Shown here one piece after another: positions 9,940-18,202 of a DNA stretch of 64,000 nucleotides (its first letter is position 1; each line of letters opens with the position of its first letter). A program made the position numbers and the translations under genes. The notes below the pieces were generated by a model. The model did no database searches and was not told the origin of the DNA. It saw nothing but the letters and a program-made list of their open reading frames with translations. The DNA is from CBDHHC01 sp050633205 (lineage in GTDB: Bacteria > Pseudomonadota > Alphaproteobacteria > Rhizobiales > CBDHHC01): NCBI GenBank assembly GCA_050633205.1, contig JBOEGA010000019.1:8532-72531 (forward strand), in the 5' to 3' direction.

Positions 9940-10521
9940 GTGAATTTCATGTCACAAAAGAACTTTCTTTATCTTACAGTACTATCTGAAGGCCTGCTGC
10001 TGTGTACTGCTATTATTTTAGCTTGGTATTTTAGCATTCCTTTATGGTCACGGATCAGCATTGAACTGACAGACGTTTCTTTGGGGGTAGCTGTCGCGCT
10101 AGCGATGGCTATATTTGCGATCTGGGCACTAAAGTCTGATCTGGCCTTGTTCTCGCAACTTAAAAAGGATACCCGGCATGTGGTCAGGCTTTTGCAGGAT
10201 TTTGGCATAGCGCCCATTCTTTGTGTATCAATGGCTGCCGGTCTTTGTGAGGAACTGCTATTTCGCGGGGTTTTTCAGATATTATTTACAGACTGGTTCG
10301 GTTTGTCTGCGGGTCTGGTCCTTGCTTCTTTTTTCTTTGGCCTGGCTCATATGATATCTCTGAGCTATGTGATTTATGTCTCAATATTTGGCCTTGCCCT
10401 TGGGTGTATGTATGTCTGGACAGGTAACCTTCTTGGACCAATTATTGCTCACTTTTTATATGATCTGATTATGCTTTACTGGGCTGTGCGTATTCAATGG
10501 CCAGCATCTGGTCGGCAGTGA
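9940..10521 (+). CDS. CPBP family intramembrane metalloprotease
   Basis: Polytopic protein of 193 residues with the CPBP (Abi/CAAX-protease-like) motifs: EELLFRG (two catalytic Glu and Arg), FFFGLAH (metal-binding His) and HFLYD near the C-terminus. Expected to cleave a membrane peptide substrate; the substrate is unknown. It starts with GTG directly after the DUF1467 stop; an ATG three codons on (9949) is an equally good start. Probably co-transcribed with DUF1467. Confidence 0.85.
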   Translation: MNFMSQKNFLYLTVLSEGLLLCTAIILAWYFSIPLWSRISIELTDVSLGVAVALAMAIFAIWALKSDLALFSQLKKDTRHVVRLLQDFGIAPILCVSMAAGLCEELLFRGVFQILFTDWFGLSAGLVLASFFFGLAHMISLSYVIYVSIFGLALGCMYVWTGNLLGPIIAHFLYDLIMLYWAVRIQWPASGRQ

Positions 10522-10594
10522 GTTGCCGACAAAGTTTTCATAATATGATAAGGTTTAGCATTATATTCTCCAACAGGATTTGGAGTGCAAACCT

Positions 10595-11803
10595 ATGCAT
10601 CGGAAATTTAATACATTTATTGAAAGTCAGCTGGATCAGATACGCAGCAAAGATCTATATAAAGCTGAGCGAAATCTTATTTCTCCGCAGGCTGGGCATA
10701 TAAAGGTTTCTACCGGAGAGCAGGGTGCCCGGAATGTAATCAACCTTTGAGCAAATAATTATCTTGGTCTGGCAAATGACAGCAGGCTTATTAATGCGGC
10801 AATAAACTCTCTTCAAAGTGATGGCTATGGTATGGCCAGCGTTCGCTTTATCTGTGGTACGACTGATAACCACAGAAAACTTGAAAAAAAGCTGGCTGAG
10901 TTTCTTGGTAAAGATGATGCAATATTATACGCGGCCTGTTTTGATGCCAATGGAGGGCTTTTCGAACCATTGCTGGGAGATCAGGATGCTATTATATCAG
11001 ATGCTCTAAACCATGCATCACTGATAGATGGTATTCGCTTGTGCAAGGCGCGTCGGTATCGCTATTCAAATTCTGATATGGATGAACTGGAAAGTCGGCT
11101 GAAAGAAGCAAGAGAGAATGGCTCCAGGTTCATTATGATTGTTTCTGACGGCGTATTTTCAATGGATGGGTACATAGCTAATCTGCCGGAAATATGTAAG
11201 CTGGCGGAGCAGTATGAGGCTTTGGTAATGATAGATGACTGTCATGCCACGGGTTTTATGGGGTCTAATGGTGCAGGTACACCAGATCATTATAGTCTGG
11301 TTAGTCAAGTTGATATCCTAAGCGGAACACTAGGTAAAGCTCTCGGGGGAGCTGTTGGCGGATATGTTGCCTCCTCTCAACCTATAATTGATATGCTCAG
11401 GCAGAGGTCCCGGCCCTATCTGTTTTCCAATTCTTTACCTCCTTCTATTGTTTCTGCAGGCCTCACAGCAATAGATATTGTTAGCCAGGATGATAGCTTA
11501 AGGCGTAAATTATTCAACAACAGTTGCTACTGGAGGAGCGGACTGGAGAAACTTGGCTTTAACATCCTGCCTGGAGAGCATCCAATTGTCCCTGTAATGT
11601 TAGGAGAAGCAACTGTTGCTCAGGATATGGCCAGAGGGCTTTTTAACAAAAATATATATGTCAGTGGGTTCTTTTTTCCAGTTGTACCAAAAGGTCAGGC
11701 AAGGATCCGCACCCAGATGAATGCGAGCTTTACTCAGTCTGATCTGGACACTGCACTATCTGCTTTTGAAGAGGTAGGTAAAAAGCTGGGAATTATATCA
11801 TGA
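10595..11803 (+). CDS. kbl: 2-amino-3-ketobutyrate CoA ligase (glycine C-acetyltransferase) with an in-frame TGA at codon 52
   Basis: PLP enzyme that, after threonine dehydrogenase, converts 2-amino-3-ketobutyrate and CoA to glycine and acetyl-CoA. Read from ATG 10595, residues 1-51 match the normal Kbl N-terminus, codon 52 is TGA (10748-10750), and the frame continues immediately with ANNYLGLA and runs 350 codons to a normal end, including the PLP-lysine motif TLGKALGG. In other Kbl proteins the residue before ANNYLGL is a cysteine (FCANNYLGL in E. coli, from memory), so a Cys codon has become TGA. Translation restarting at ATG 10832 would give 323 residues lacking the N-terminal region. Options are a nonsense mutation, a base-call error, or selenocysteine recoding. 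ATGA overlap with tdh. Confidence 0.85.
10748..10779 (+). other. In-frame TGA in kbl with a weak downstream hairpin
   Basis: TGA at 10748-10750 replaces the family's cysteine codon. From 10759 to 10779 an AU-rich hairpin can form: TTAT/ATGA with a G-U pair, a bulged C, TTG/CAA, and the loop GTCTGG placed 16-22 bases after the TGA. Bacterial SECIS elements sit at this distance and the E. coli fdhF loop contains GGUCU. However, GGTCTG here simply encodes Gly-Leu of the conserved YLGLA motif and the stem is weak, so the resemblance may be coincidental. Confidence 0.35.
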
Positions 11804-12846
11804 GCAGAATGATGAAGGCGCTTGTAAAGACATCTAAAGGTGCAGGTCTTTCATTAATAGATATGCCTCTTCCTGCGCCGGGAGCTGAAGAAGTTATTAT
11901 TAAAATCAGTAAAACCGGTATATGTGGAACAGACCTGCATATCTGGAACTGGGATGAATGGGCTGCAAAAACAATTCCTGTGCCATTAACAATAGGCCAT
12001 GAATTTTCAGGTGAAATTGCTGAATTAGGCTCAGAAGTACGAAACCTTCAACGAGGACAACGGGTCTCGGGGGAAGGGCACCTTATAGGAGATAAAAGCA
12101 GGGCTGTAAGAGCAGGCAGGTTTCACTTGGATCCTGAAACCAGGGGTATTGGTATTAATGTACCCGGGGCCTATGCGCAGTATTTAAAATTACCTGCTTT
12201 TAATGTGGTTCCACTACCTGATGAGATCGATGATGAAACTGGCGCAATTCTGGATCCACTTGGCAATGCAGTGCACACAGCTCTTTCTTTTGATCTGGTT
12301 GGGGAAGATGTATTAATTACAGGGGCTGGTCCAATTGGCATTATGGCTGCCTGTGTTGCGCGTCATGTTGGAGCACGTCATATTGTTATTACAGATGTAA
12401 ATCCTGATCGTCTTGATCTTGCAGGCAGGGTTTGTGATGCCATTCCTGTAAATATCAATCAGGAAGATTTAAAAACTGTTATGGATACTATTGGGTTAAG
12501 GGAAGGTTTTGATGTAGGGCTGGAAATGAGTGGTGCTCACAATGCCTTTAATAATATTGCTGATGTTATGGTTATGGGAGGGCATATAGCAATTCTTGGT
12601 ATTCCTGACGGGGAGTCAACCATAGACTGGTCCAAGGTTGCCTTAAAGGCTCTGACTATCAAAGGCATATATGGTCGGGAGATTTTTGAGACCTGGTACA
12701 AAATGATTTCCCTGCTACAGAATGGGTTGAATGTACGTAAAATTATAACGCACCGCCTGCCTGCAAATGATTACGAGAAGGGGTTTTCTATTATGTCGTC
12801 TGGACAATGTGGTAAAGTTGTTATGGATTGGCTGGATGTGAGTTAA
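11800..12846 (+). CDS. tdh: L-threonine 3-dehydrogenase lacking the structural-zinc cysteines
   Basis: Zinc-dependent medium-chain dehydrogenase oxidising threonine to 2-amino-3-ketobutyrate, the substrate of the neighbouring Kbl. The 348 residues contain the catalytic-zinc ligands in GICGTDLH and GHEFSGE, and the NAD-binding motif GAGPIGIMAA. The loop that holds four structural-zinc cysteines in E. coli Tdh reads GHLIGDKSRAVRAGRFHLD here, with Gly, Ser, Val and Asp at those positions. I recall similar cysteine-less loops in rhizobial Tdh proteins, so this is probably a lineage variant and not damage. Its ATG overlaps the kbl stop by 4 bp. Confidence 0.94.
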   Translation: MSRMMKALVKTSKGAGLSLIDMPLPAPGAEEVIIKISKTGICGTDLHIWNWDEWAAKTIPVPLTIGHEFSGEIAELGSEVRNLQRGQRVSGEGHLIGDKSRAVRAGRFHLDPETRGIGINVPGAYAQYLKLPAFNVVPLPDEIDDETGAILDPLGNAVHTALSFDLVGEDVLITGAGPIGIMAACVARHVGARHIVITDVNPDRLDLAGRVCDAIPVNINQEDLKTVMDTIGLREGFDVGLEMSGAHNAFNNIADVMVMGGHIAILGIPDGESTIDWSKVALKALTIKGIYGREIFETWYKMISLLQNGLNVRKIITHRLPANDYEKGFSIMSSGQCGKVVMDWLDVS

Positions 12847-12948
12847 TAATTTATTAAAGATAGAGTTTGGTAATGTCTTAATAGTAATTTATCCAGAAAA
12901 ATTTAATATATAGCAGTTATGCTATCCCCGGATTAGAGGATAATTGCT

Positions 12949-13329
12949 ATGGCTCTTATTGTTTGCATTGAAGATGTTGAAGATTTCAGAGAAGTTATTA
13001 CCTATGAACTTGAAAAGGCCGGGCATAAAGTTATTGAGTGTACAAATGGTAATGAAGGCCTCGAAGTTATTCATAAAGAAGAACCGGATCTGATTATCAG
13101 TGATGTTATGATGCCTAATATGAGTGGTCTTGAATTGCTCATAAAATTACGGTCAAGTGAAGGTACTGCTTCAAATACGCCTATTATCATTATGTCAGCA
13201 TCCACGCATCAGCATTATGAGGAAGAAGCGTTGAAATACGGCGCATTTGAATATTTATTAAAGCCAATTAACTGGGATAACTTTCTATTTTCAGTACGAC
13301 GTGCACTGGATAGCAGGGTCGTAACCTGA
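12949..13329 (+). CDS. Stand-alone CheY-like response regulator (first of a pair)
   Basis: Single receiver domain of 126 residues with no output domain. The acidic pair is E8-D9, the phosphoacceptor is D52 in LIISDVMMP, the Ser/Thr switch lies in IIIMSAS, and the conserved Lys in YLLKPINWD. It is a clear paralogue of the receiver at 16218-16583: both have Asp at residue 52 and a similar C-terminal K-P-(I/V)-(N/D)-W-D. The two flank a Cache-domain protein and a TAXI solute-binding protein. No histidine kinase is adjacent. Confidence 0.9.
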   Translation: MALIVCIEDVEDFREVITYELEKAGHKVIECTNGNEGLEVIHKEEPDLIISDVMMPNMSGLELLIKLRSSEGTASNTPIIIMSASTHQHYEEEALKYGAFEYLLKPINWDNFLFSVRRALDSRVVT

Positions 13330-14036
13330 GATCAGTTTTTATATAATTTTCAGGCATTTTGTTTTCAATAGGCATAATTCATCTGTCTTGTCATTCTCTG
13401 TTGTTTAGGTGGCCTCTCTGGCTGCACGATGACTTGAATAATTACCGTCTGCATTTTCCTGCATACGGTAATTGAAGTAATCCAGCAATATTATAATAGC
13501 ACCACTTGCAACTGGCTTGAACACATAGGCCTATCTGGTTTCAGTGCTTAAGTTCTATTGCATTTACATTTAATTGCCTTATGTGTAGAGCGGGTGCTCT
13601 CCGGCATCATTATTTTACTGGGCTGGGTGGTGGCCTGGGGCTGAGGAACCAGAGGTATTGTCAATATCTATAAAAGGCAGAAATAATGCCTTTGCAAGTA
13701 AGTCTGATAGAATTTGCAATGTTATGTGATGTTGTTCAAGGGTGAAATTTTTTAGATCAGCAGTATAGTATTTGATGCTCTTGTATTGCTTCTAATCAGT
13801 GCCCGATGTGAAAGAGTTATAAATCTATATCCCGGGAAATTAAAAGTCGATTACCGAAGGGGTGCACCCTTTATCTGTGATAGGGGGAGCTTATAAGTCT
13901 GTAGTAGGAAGAATGAAGATGTAAATGCAATATTATTGAGTTTTTTTGGTGAGAATTAAATCTTTGGGTTGATAAAAACTCTGTGCAAAAAAATGAGGCA
14001 CAGAGTTTTTATAATCACGTATAGGAACTTATGAAA
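13330..14036. other. Non-coding interval of about 700 bp with several hairpins
   Basis: No convincing ORF on either strand. It contains an inverted repeat with 9-bp arms (AATTACCGT / ACGGTAATT, 13440-13473) and an inner GCA/TGC pairing, a 7-bp hairpin (AAAGGCA / TGCCTTT, 13673-13693), and the terminator at 13974-14010. An unannotated small RNA is possible, but no promoter could be assigned with confidence. Confidence 0.5.
13974..14010 (-). terminator. Terminator of the Cache-domain gene
   Basis: Perfect 13-bp stem (AAAAACTCTGTGC / GCACAGAGTTTTT) with an 11-base A-rich loop, 27 bp after the stop of the reverse-strand gene at 14037. A-tract and T-tract arms make it usable in both directions. 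Confidence 0.85.
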
Positions 14037-14525
14037 CTAGTTGATGATTTTGTCGTCACTAAGCTTTGAGAAAATACCTACCCCAACAAAATATTCATTG
14101 TCCAGGCGTTCTACATAAGCGCTTTTCTCTTCAACTTTCTTAGTAATAGGGTTTGGGAAGCTATAGCTAGCCCATCCTTTTCCTTTAGTCTTCAAGACAG
14201 TAATCATATTTCTAAAGAAGTAACGGCCAGTCATGTCAGTATGATCAACAAAGTTCAACCCTCTAAGAGCAGGGATGAAATGGGCTGCCATATAACCGTC
14301 GAAATGAACAATGTATGGATAAAGGTCTCTGTCTCTCAGGCCATGACTCAATTTTTTTACAGCCAGAAATGTTTTCTCAGGTCCGATAGTGGAGTACATA
14401 CGCTTGACTTTTCTTACCATTGCAATTGCTTCTTCTGGCGTACCCCGTTTGGATTTTTGAGCATATGCATTGGTGCTAAAGAAACTAAGCACCAGAGCAA
14501 GAGTTATAAATTTTATTAATTTCAT
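14037..14525 (-). CDS. Secreted single-Cache-domain protein
   Basis: 162 residues with a signal peptide (about 1-22, ending AYAQ). The mature part fits a soluble single Cache domain: GTPEEAIAMVRKV at the start, DRDLYPYIVHFDGYMAAH in the middle, then the typical K-G-K-G-W-x-x-Y-x-F-P-N-P sequence and a closing Y-F-V-G-V-G-I-F. Cache domains normally form the periplasmic sensor part of chemoreceptors and kinases. This one has no membrane anchor or output domain, so it is probably a free periplasmic ligand-binding protein. Divergent from the TAXI gene and placed between two CheY-like genes; a joint sensing role is inference. Confidence 0.82.
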   Translation of the reverse strand: MKLIKFITLALVLSFFSTNAYAQKSKRGTPEEAIAMVRKVKRMYSTIGPEKTFLAVKKLSHGLRDRDLYPYIVHFDGYMAAHFIPALRGLNFVDHTDMTGRYFFRNMITVLKTKGKGWASYSFPNPITKKVEEKSAYVERLDNEYFVGVGIFSKLSDDKIIN

Positions 14526-14702
14526 TTCTAGTAGTCTCCCTGGATATTAATTATATTGTTAGTTCAGTCTTTTTTATTTACCTTAACAGTTTGTGTGGGG
14601 CATTATAAGTGAAAATTAATTCTAACTCCAGAAAACATAACGGCAATACTGATTCCCGCCACAATTTTAAGCTTCCTTAATGGCTAATTAATATGTAAAA
14701 TA

Positions 14703-14762
14703 TTGACAGAAAATTGTTTAAGCTGTTAGCTAACAAAAAAATTACTTCTTTCGGGAGGGAGG
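14703..14762 (+). promoter_or_regulatory. Candidate promoter and strong ribosome-binding site of the TAXI gene
   Basis: TTGACA (14703-14708) is followed after 17 bases by TTAGCT (14726-14731), an acceptable sigma-70-like pair, and a long purine-rich Shine-Dalgarno GGGAGGGAGG lies just before the ATG at 14770. Assigned by eye only. Confidence 0.4.
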
Positions 14763-14769
14763 TTCAACA

Positions 14770-15990
14770 ATGCTCGCGTTATTAGAACGTTACAAGTCGA
14801 AGCTATTTATATCTGTTGTTGCGGCAGCTACTACTTTAGTAGTAGGAGCGGCGTCTGCGCAGGCGCCAACTGCTCAAAACACCAAAAACCAGATCATTAA
14901 GCATAAGGCAAACAAGAATACAATCACTCTGGTTACAGGGGGTATCTCTGATACTCAGATCAGTTTTGCGCAGGACTTCTCAGACGTTCTAGATAAAAAG
15001 GATGCACCTGGTCGTGAGGGACTTCGGGTACTTCCAATGCTCGGTAAGGGCGGGGTACAAAATGCTCTGGACCTTTTACACCTTAGAGGTGTTGACCTGG
15101 CTATTATGCAATCAGATACACTCGCGTATCTTCGAGGGGAAGATCCTCTTTTCTACAAGAACATCTTTGATCGGATTAACTACATCTCAAGTCTATACTA
15201 TGCTGAATGGCATGTTATTGCCCGCAAGAACATTAAGTCATTGGGAGAGTTGAGAGGAAAGAAAGTTAATATATCTCTTCCATTGAGTGGTACTTACGTT
15301 ACAAGCAGGAAAATCTTTGAGCTTCTGTTTATCCGCGTTAAATACTCTGTAATGTCTGATAAGGTTGCGCTTCAACAGCTGAAAGCCGGCAAGATTGATG
15401 CGATGGCTCTTTTGGGTGGTAGCCCGATCAGTCTTCTGAAAACGATTAAGGAAGAAGATGGTTTGCATTTTGTGCCAGCAGACTTCTATACAAAAAGTAA
15501 CCGGGAGTTCCCTTTTGTTCTGCTGCTAAGGCGTCTTTATGTTCCTTCATTGCTGAAGCATGAGCAGTATCCAAACCTTATTCCTGAAGGTGGAAATGTT
15601 CAGACTGTAGCCAATGGTATCGTACTGGCTGCCTACAACTGGGCACCGAGGACCCATCGTTACCAGAAGGTTGTTCGCTTTTCGAAGTCATTTATAGAGA
15701 AGTTTAAAGAGTTTAAGGTTCCTGGTCGTCATAAAAAGTGGCGTGAAGTTAGTCTGGCTAATAAGCCATATGAGTGGCGTCGTTTCCGGTTTGCCGAGCA
15801 ACTTCTTAAGCAGAATACAAGGCAGACTGCCAGTAGAAAGCGTATCCCTCGTACCCCTGGCGATGAAAAGCTGTTCCGGGACTTCAAACGGTTCATTAAA
15901 CGTAAAGAAGCGGAAGGTGCTAAGATCTCTGAAGAACAGCAGTTGATCATGTTCAGGCAGTTCCGCGCATTTATGAAGCAGAATAATTAA
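14770..15990 (+). CDS. TAXI family TRAP-type solute-binding protein
   Basis: 406 residues with a signal peptide (about 13-32, ending ASAQA). The mature part has the TAXI pattern: ITLVTGG near the start, GGVQNALDLLHLRGVDLAIM, a conserved RGKKVNISLP segment and later QLKAGKIDAMALLGG. Such proteins bind organic acids in the periplasm. No TRAP membrane subunits are nearby, so it may be an orphan binding protein used for sensing. The C-terminal 70 residues are unusually Lys/Arg-rich and extend past the usual domain. Followed by a clear terminator. Confidence 0.86.
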   Translation: MLALLERYKSKLFISVVAAATTLVVGAASAQAPTAQNTKNQIIKHKANKNTITLVTGGISDTQISFAQDFSDVLDKKDAPGREGLRVLPMLGKGGVQNALDLLHLRGVDLAIMQSDTLAYLRGEDPLFYKNIFDRINYISSLYYAEWHVIARKNIKSLGELRGKKVNISLPLSGTYVTSRKIFELLFIRVKYSVMSDKVALQQLKAGKIDAMALLGGSPISLLKTIKEEDGLHFVPADFYTKSNREFPFVLLLRRLYVPSLLKHEQYPNLIPEGGNVQTVANGIVLAAYNWAPRTHRYQKVVRFSKSFIEKFKEFKVPGRHKKWREVSLANKPYEWRRFRFAEQLLKQNTRQTASRKRIPRTPGDEKLFRDFKRFIKRKEAEGAKISEEQQLIMFRQFRAFMKQNN

Positions 15991-16020
15991 AGTAGAAAAA
16001 ATATACAGTAATAATTGGTA

Positions 16021-16055
16021 AAAAGGAGGGAATTATTATAATTCTCTCCTTTTTT
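16021..16055 (+). terminator. Terminator of the TAXI gene
   Basis: 13-bp stem AAAAGGAGGGAAT / ATTCTCTCCTTTT with one G-T wobble, 7-base loop, ending in a run of T. It lies about 30 bp after the stop codon. Confidence 0.85.
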
Positions 16056-16217
16056 ATTGGATAAATCTATTTAATAATTTTAAATGTGATACATATCTAG
16101 CGTTTTTCTTAAAAGCGTCAGTCTATATAAAATACAGCTAATCAATGTTTAAATAATCATTTTGCGGCATTATGCAGTCAGCTTGATATTGCCAGGTGCC
16201 GTTGTTTGGAAAATACT

Positions 16218-16583
16218 ATGACGTTAATAATTTGTGTTGAGGATGAAGCTGAGCTGCGTGAGGGCATTGTTGAGGAACTGCGCGAAGAGGGATATGAGGT
16301 AATTGAAGCATCTGATGGTCAGGAAGGACTAGAACTGATTGTTCAACACAAACCAGCGCTTGTAGTAAGTGATATTACGATGCCGAGAATGAATAGTCTG
16401 GAGATGCTTAGAAACCTTAGACAGAGAGATGATGAGCTGTCCGAAATTCCACTAATTTTTCTTTCAGCATTAGCGCATAAGCATTATTATGATGAGGCCA
16501 AACAGCTGTCAGCTACAAATTTTCTTATAAAACCGGTCGATTGGGATGTGTTTCTGACTGTTGTTGCCGGAACAGTCAAATAA
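16218..16583 (+). CDS. Stand-alone CheY-like response regulator (second of a pair)
   Basis: Single receiver domain of 121 residues when started at ATG 16218; an upstream in-frame TTG at 16206 is less likely because ATG 16218 aligns with the start of the sister protein at 12949. Phosphoacceptor D52 in LVVSDITMP, switch residue in LIFLSAL, conserved Lys in FLIKPVDWD. It has no output domain, and it differs from the sister gene mainly in surface residues. Signal partners are not visible. Confidence 0.9.
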   Translation: MTLIICVEDEAELREGIVEELREEGYEVIEASDGQEGLELIVQHKPALVVSDITMPRMNSLEMLRNLRQRDDELSEIPLIFLSALAHKHYYDEAKQLSATNFLIKPVDWDVFLTVVAGTVK

Positions 16584-16601
16584 ATCATATTAATCTTAAT
16601 A

Positions 16602-16808
16602 TTACTTTCCGGGTTTGCTCATCCACCATATTACACCTCCAGCTGGCACTACACACAGTATGCCAATCACGGTGTAGACAAGCATTTGCAGGTAAATATT
16701 ACTGTTTACCGGCATGATATTCTCAACCTGGACTGCTATGATAATAGACAGAAAAAGGGTGATCAGAAAAAATATCATTCCTATAAATTTTCGCAAACGT
16801 GTCGACAT
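16602..16808 (-). CDS. DUF2842 family small membrane protein
   Basis: 68 residues, two transmembrane helices (about 10-28 and 40-62), N-terminal pattern RLRKFIGMIFFL and a Trp-rich end (IWWMSKP). This fits DUF2842, an alphaproteobacterial family often encoded next to the COX15-type heme A synthase, as here (divergent from ctaA). Function unknown. Confidence 0.75.
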   Translation of the reverse strand: MSTRLRKFIGMIFFLITLFLSIIIAVQVENIMPVNSNIYLQMLVYTVIGILCVVPAGGVIWWMSKPGK

Positions 16809-16970
16809 GCTATTTTATATCCAGGTAGTTTTTGTGCTGATTACGACTGGGTATATGGCAATACACGAGAAACTCCGAATATCAGATGACCCACTATGCC
16901 GCATCTTTCCTAATATGATTCATTGTAGTATCTACAGTTCCCATATTAATCAATGAAGGGCCTGTGGTCG

Positions 16971-18038
16971 ATGGCAAATAATACTGACATCAGCATTTCC
17001 GATGAATCTGCAAGAGCAATCCGTATCTGGTTGCTGGTTATTATCGGGTTGATATTTGCTATGGTTATGCTTGGTGGAGCGACGCGTCTTACTAATTCAG
17101 GTTTGTCAATTACAGAATGGAAACCCATTCTGGGGGCTATTCCTCCGTTGACCAATGCAGACTGGCTTGATGCCTTTGATAAATATAAGAAAATTCCCGA
17201 ATATAAACTTGAAAATGAGGGAATGAGCCTGAGCGAGTTTAAATATATATACTGGTGGGAATGGAGTCACAGATTTCTTGGCCGCTTCGTCGGAATTGTA
17301 TTTTTTATACCGATGCTGTTTTTCTGGATAGGTGGCCACCTGAACAGACCGCTCAAATTTAAACTGATGGTTCTGTTTATTCTTGGCGGACTGCAGGGGG
17401 CACTGGGTTGGTATATGGTGCAAAGCGGTCTTGTTAAACGTGTTGATGTCAGTCAGTACAGACTGGCTGCGCATCTGGGCCTTGCGGTATTTCTGATTGG
17501 CGCTGTTTACTGGGTCTATCTCGATTTGCTGAAACGGCTGGGGCAAAGTATTACTGCTCGTCTGCTGAGAGTTAAGTTATGGGGAACAGTTCTTGTTGCT
17601 GCAATATTTTCCCAGATATTGCTGGGTGCTCTTGTTGCAGGAATTCATGCTGGAAAATCCCATAATACCTGGCCTCTGATGGATGGAAAAATCATACCGG
17701 ATGGATTGGCTGCGATGTCGCCATGGTACCTCAACTTTTTTGAAAATGTGCTGACTGTACAGTTTGATCATCGCATGCTGGGTTACCTCATTTTTGTTCT
17801 CGTTATTGTGCAGATATATCTGGTGGCAAGCCGCATGGGAGAGGGAAGACATCTGAGCAGTATAGTTCTTTTATTTTTGGCTGTTGTTGGACAGATAGCG
17901 CTGGGTGTATGGACATTGCTTACGTTGGTGCCTTTATCACTAGGGCTTTATCATCAGGCTGGTGCTGTAATTGTATTGCTTATCTCATTAACGCATCTAC
18001 ATAGCTTATATTATCCCAGAAAGCATGTGCATCATTGA
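16971..18038 (+). CDS. ctaA: Heme A synthase (COX15/CtaA)
   Basis: Converts heme O to heme A for aa3-type cytochrome oxidase. About 355 residues and eight transmembrane helices. All four heme-ligand histidine motifs are visible: WWEWSHRFLGR, RLAAHLGLA, QFDHRMLGY and LYHQAGAV. The start MANNTDIS is preferred because AAGGG lies 10 bases upstream; an in-frame ATG at 16953 has no ribosome-binding site. Implies an aerobic respiratory chain with an aa3-type terminal oxidase. Confidence 0.94.
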   Translation: MANNTDISISDESARAIRIWLLVIIGLIFAMVMLGGATRLTNSGLSITEWKPILGAIPPLTNADWLDAFDKYKKIPEYKLENEGMSLSEFKYIYWWEWSHRFLGRFVGIVFFIPMLFFWIGGHLNRPLKFKLMVLFILGGLQGALGWYMVQSGLVKRVDVSQYRLAAHLGLAVFLIGAVYWVYLDLLKRLGQSITARLLRVKLWGTVLVAAIFSQILLGALVAGIHAGKSHNTWPLMDGKIIPDGLAAMSPWYLNFFENVLTVQFDHRMLGYLIFVLVIVQIYLVASRMGEGRHLSSIVLLFLAVVGQIALGVWTLLTLVPLSLGLYHQAGAVIVLLISLTHLHSLYYPRKHVHH

Positions 18039-18202
18039 TGTCTGTAAAAGTGTACCAAGCTGTTGGGGGGCTTTCATTTTGCTACACCTTAATGTATAAG
18101 ATGCAGCCTCATGTTCAGCATAATATTTCACGTGCTATGCATCATGAAGATTACCGTAAAATTTGATAGTCAGCGTTATCTGGCTTTAGAAGGGGCGAGA
18201 GC

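Noticed and set aside
10748..10750. Alternative genetic code with TGA read as an amino acid
   Set aside because: TGA is a stop for nuoN, murC, rtcB and several other intact genes in the window, so the code is not reassigned; only local recoding or mutation remains.
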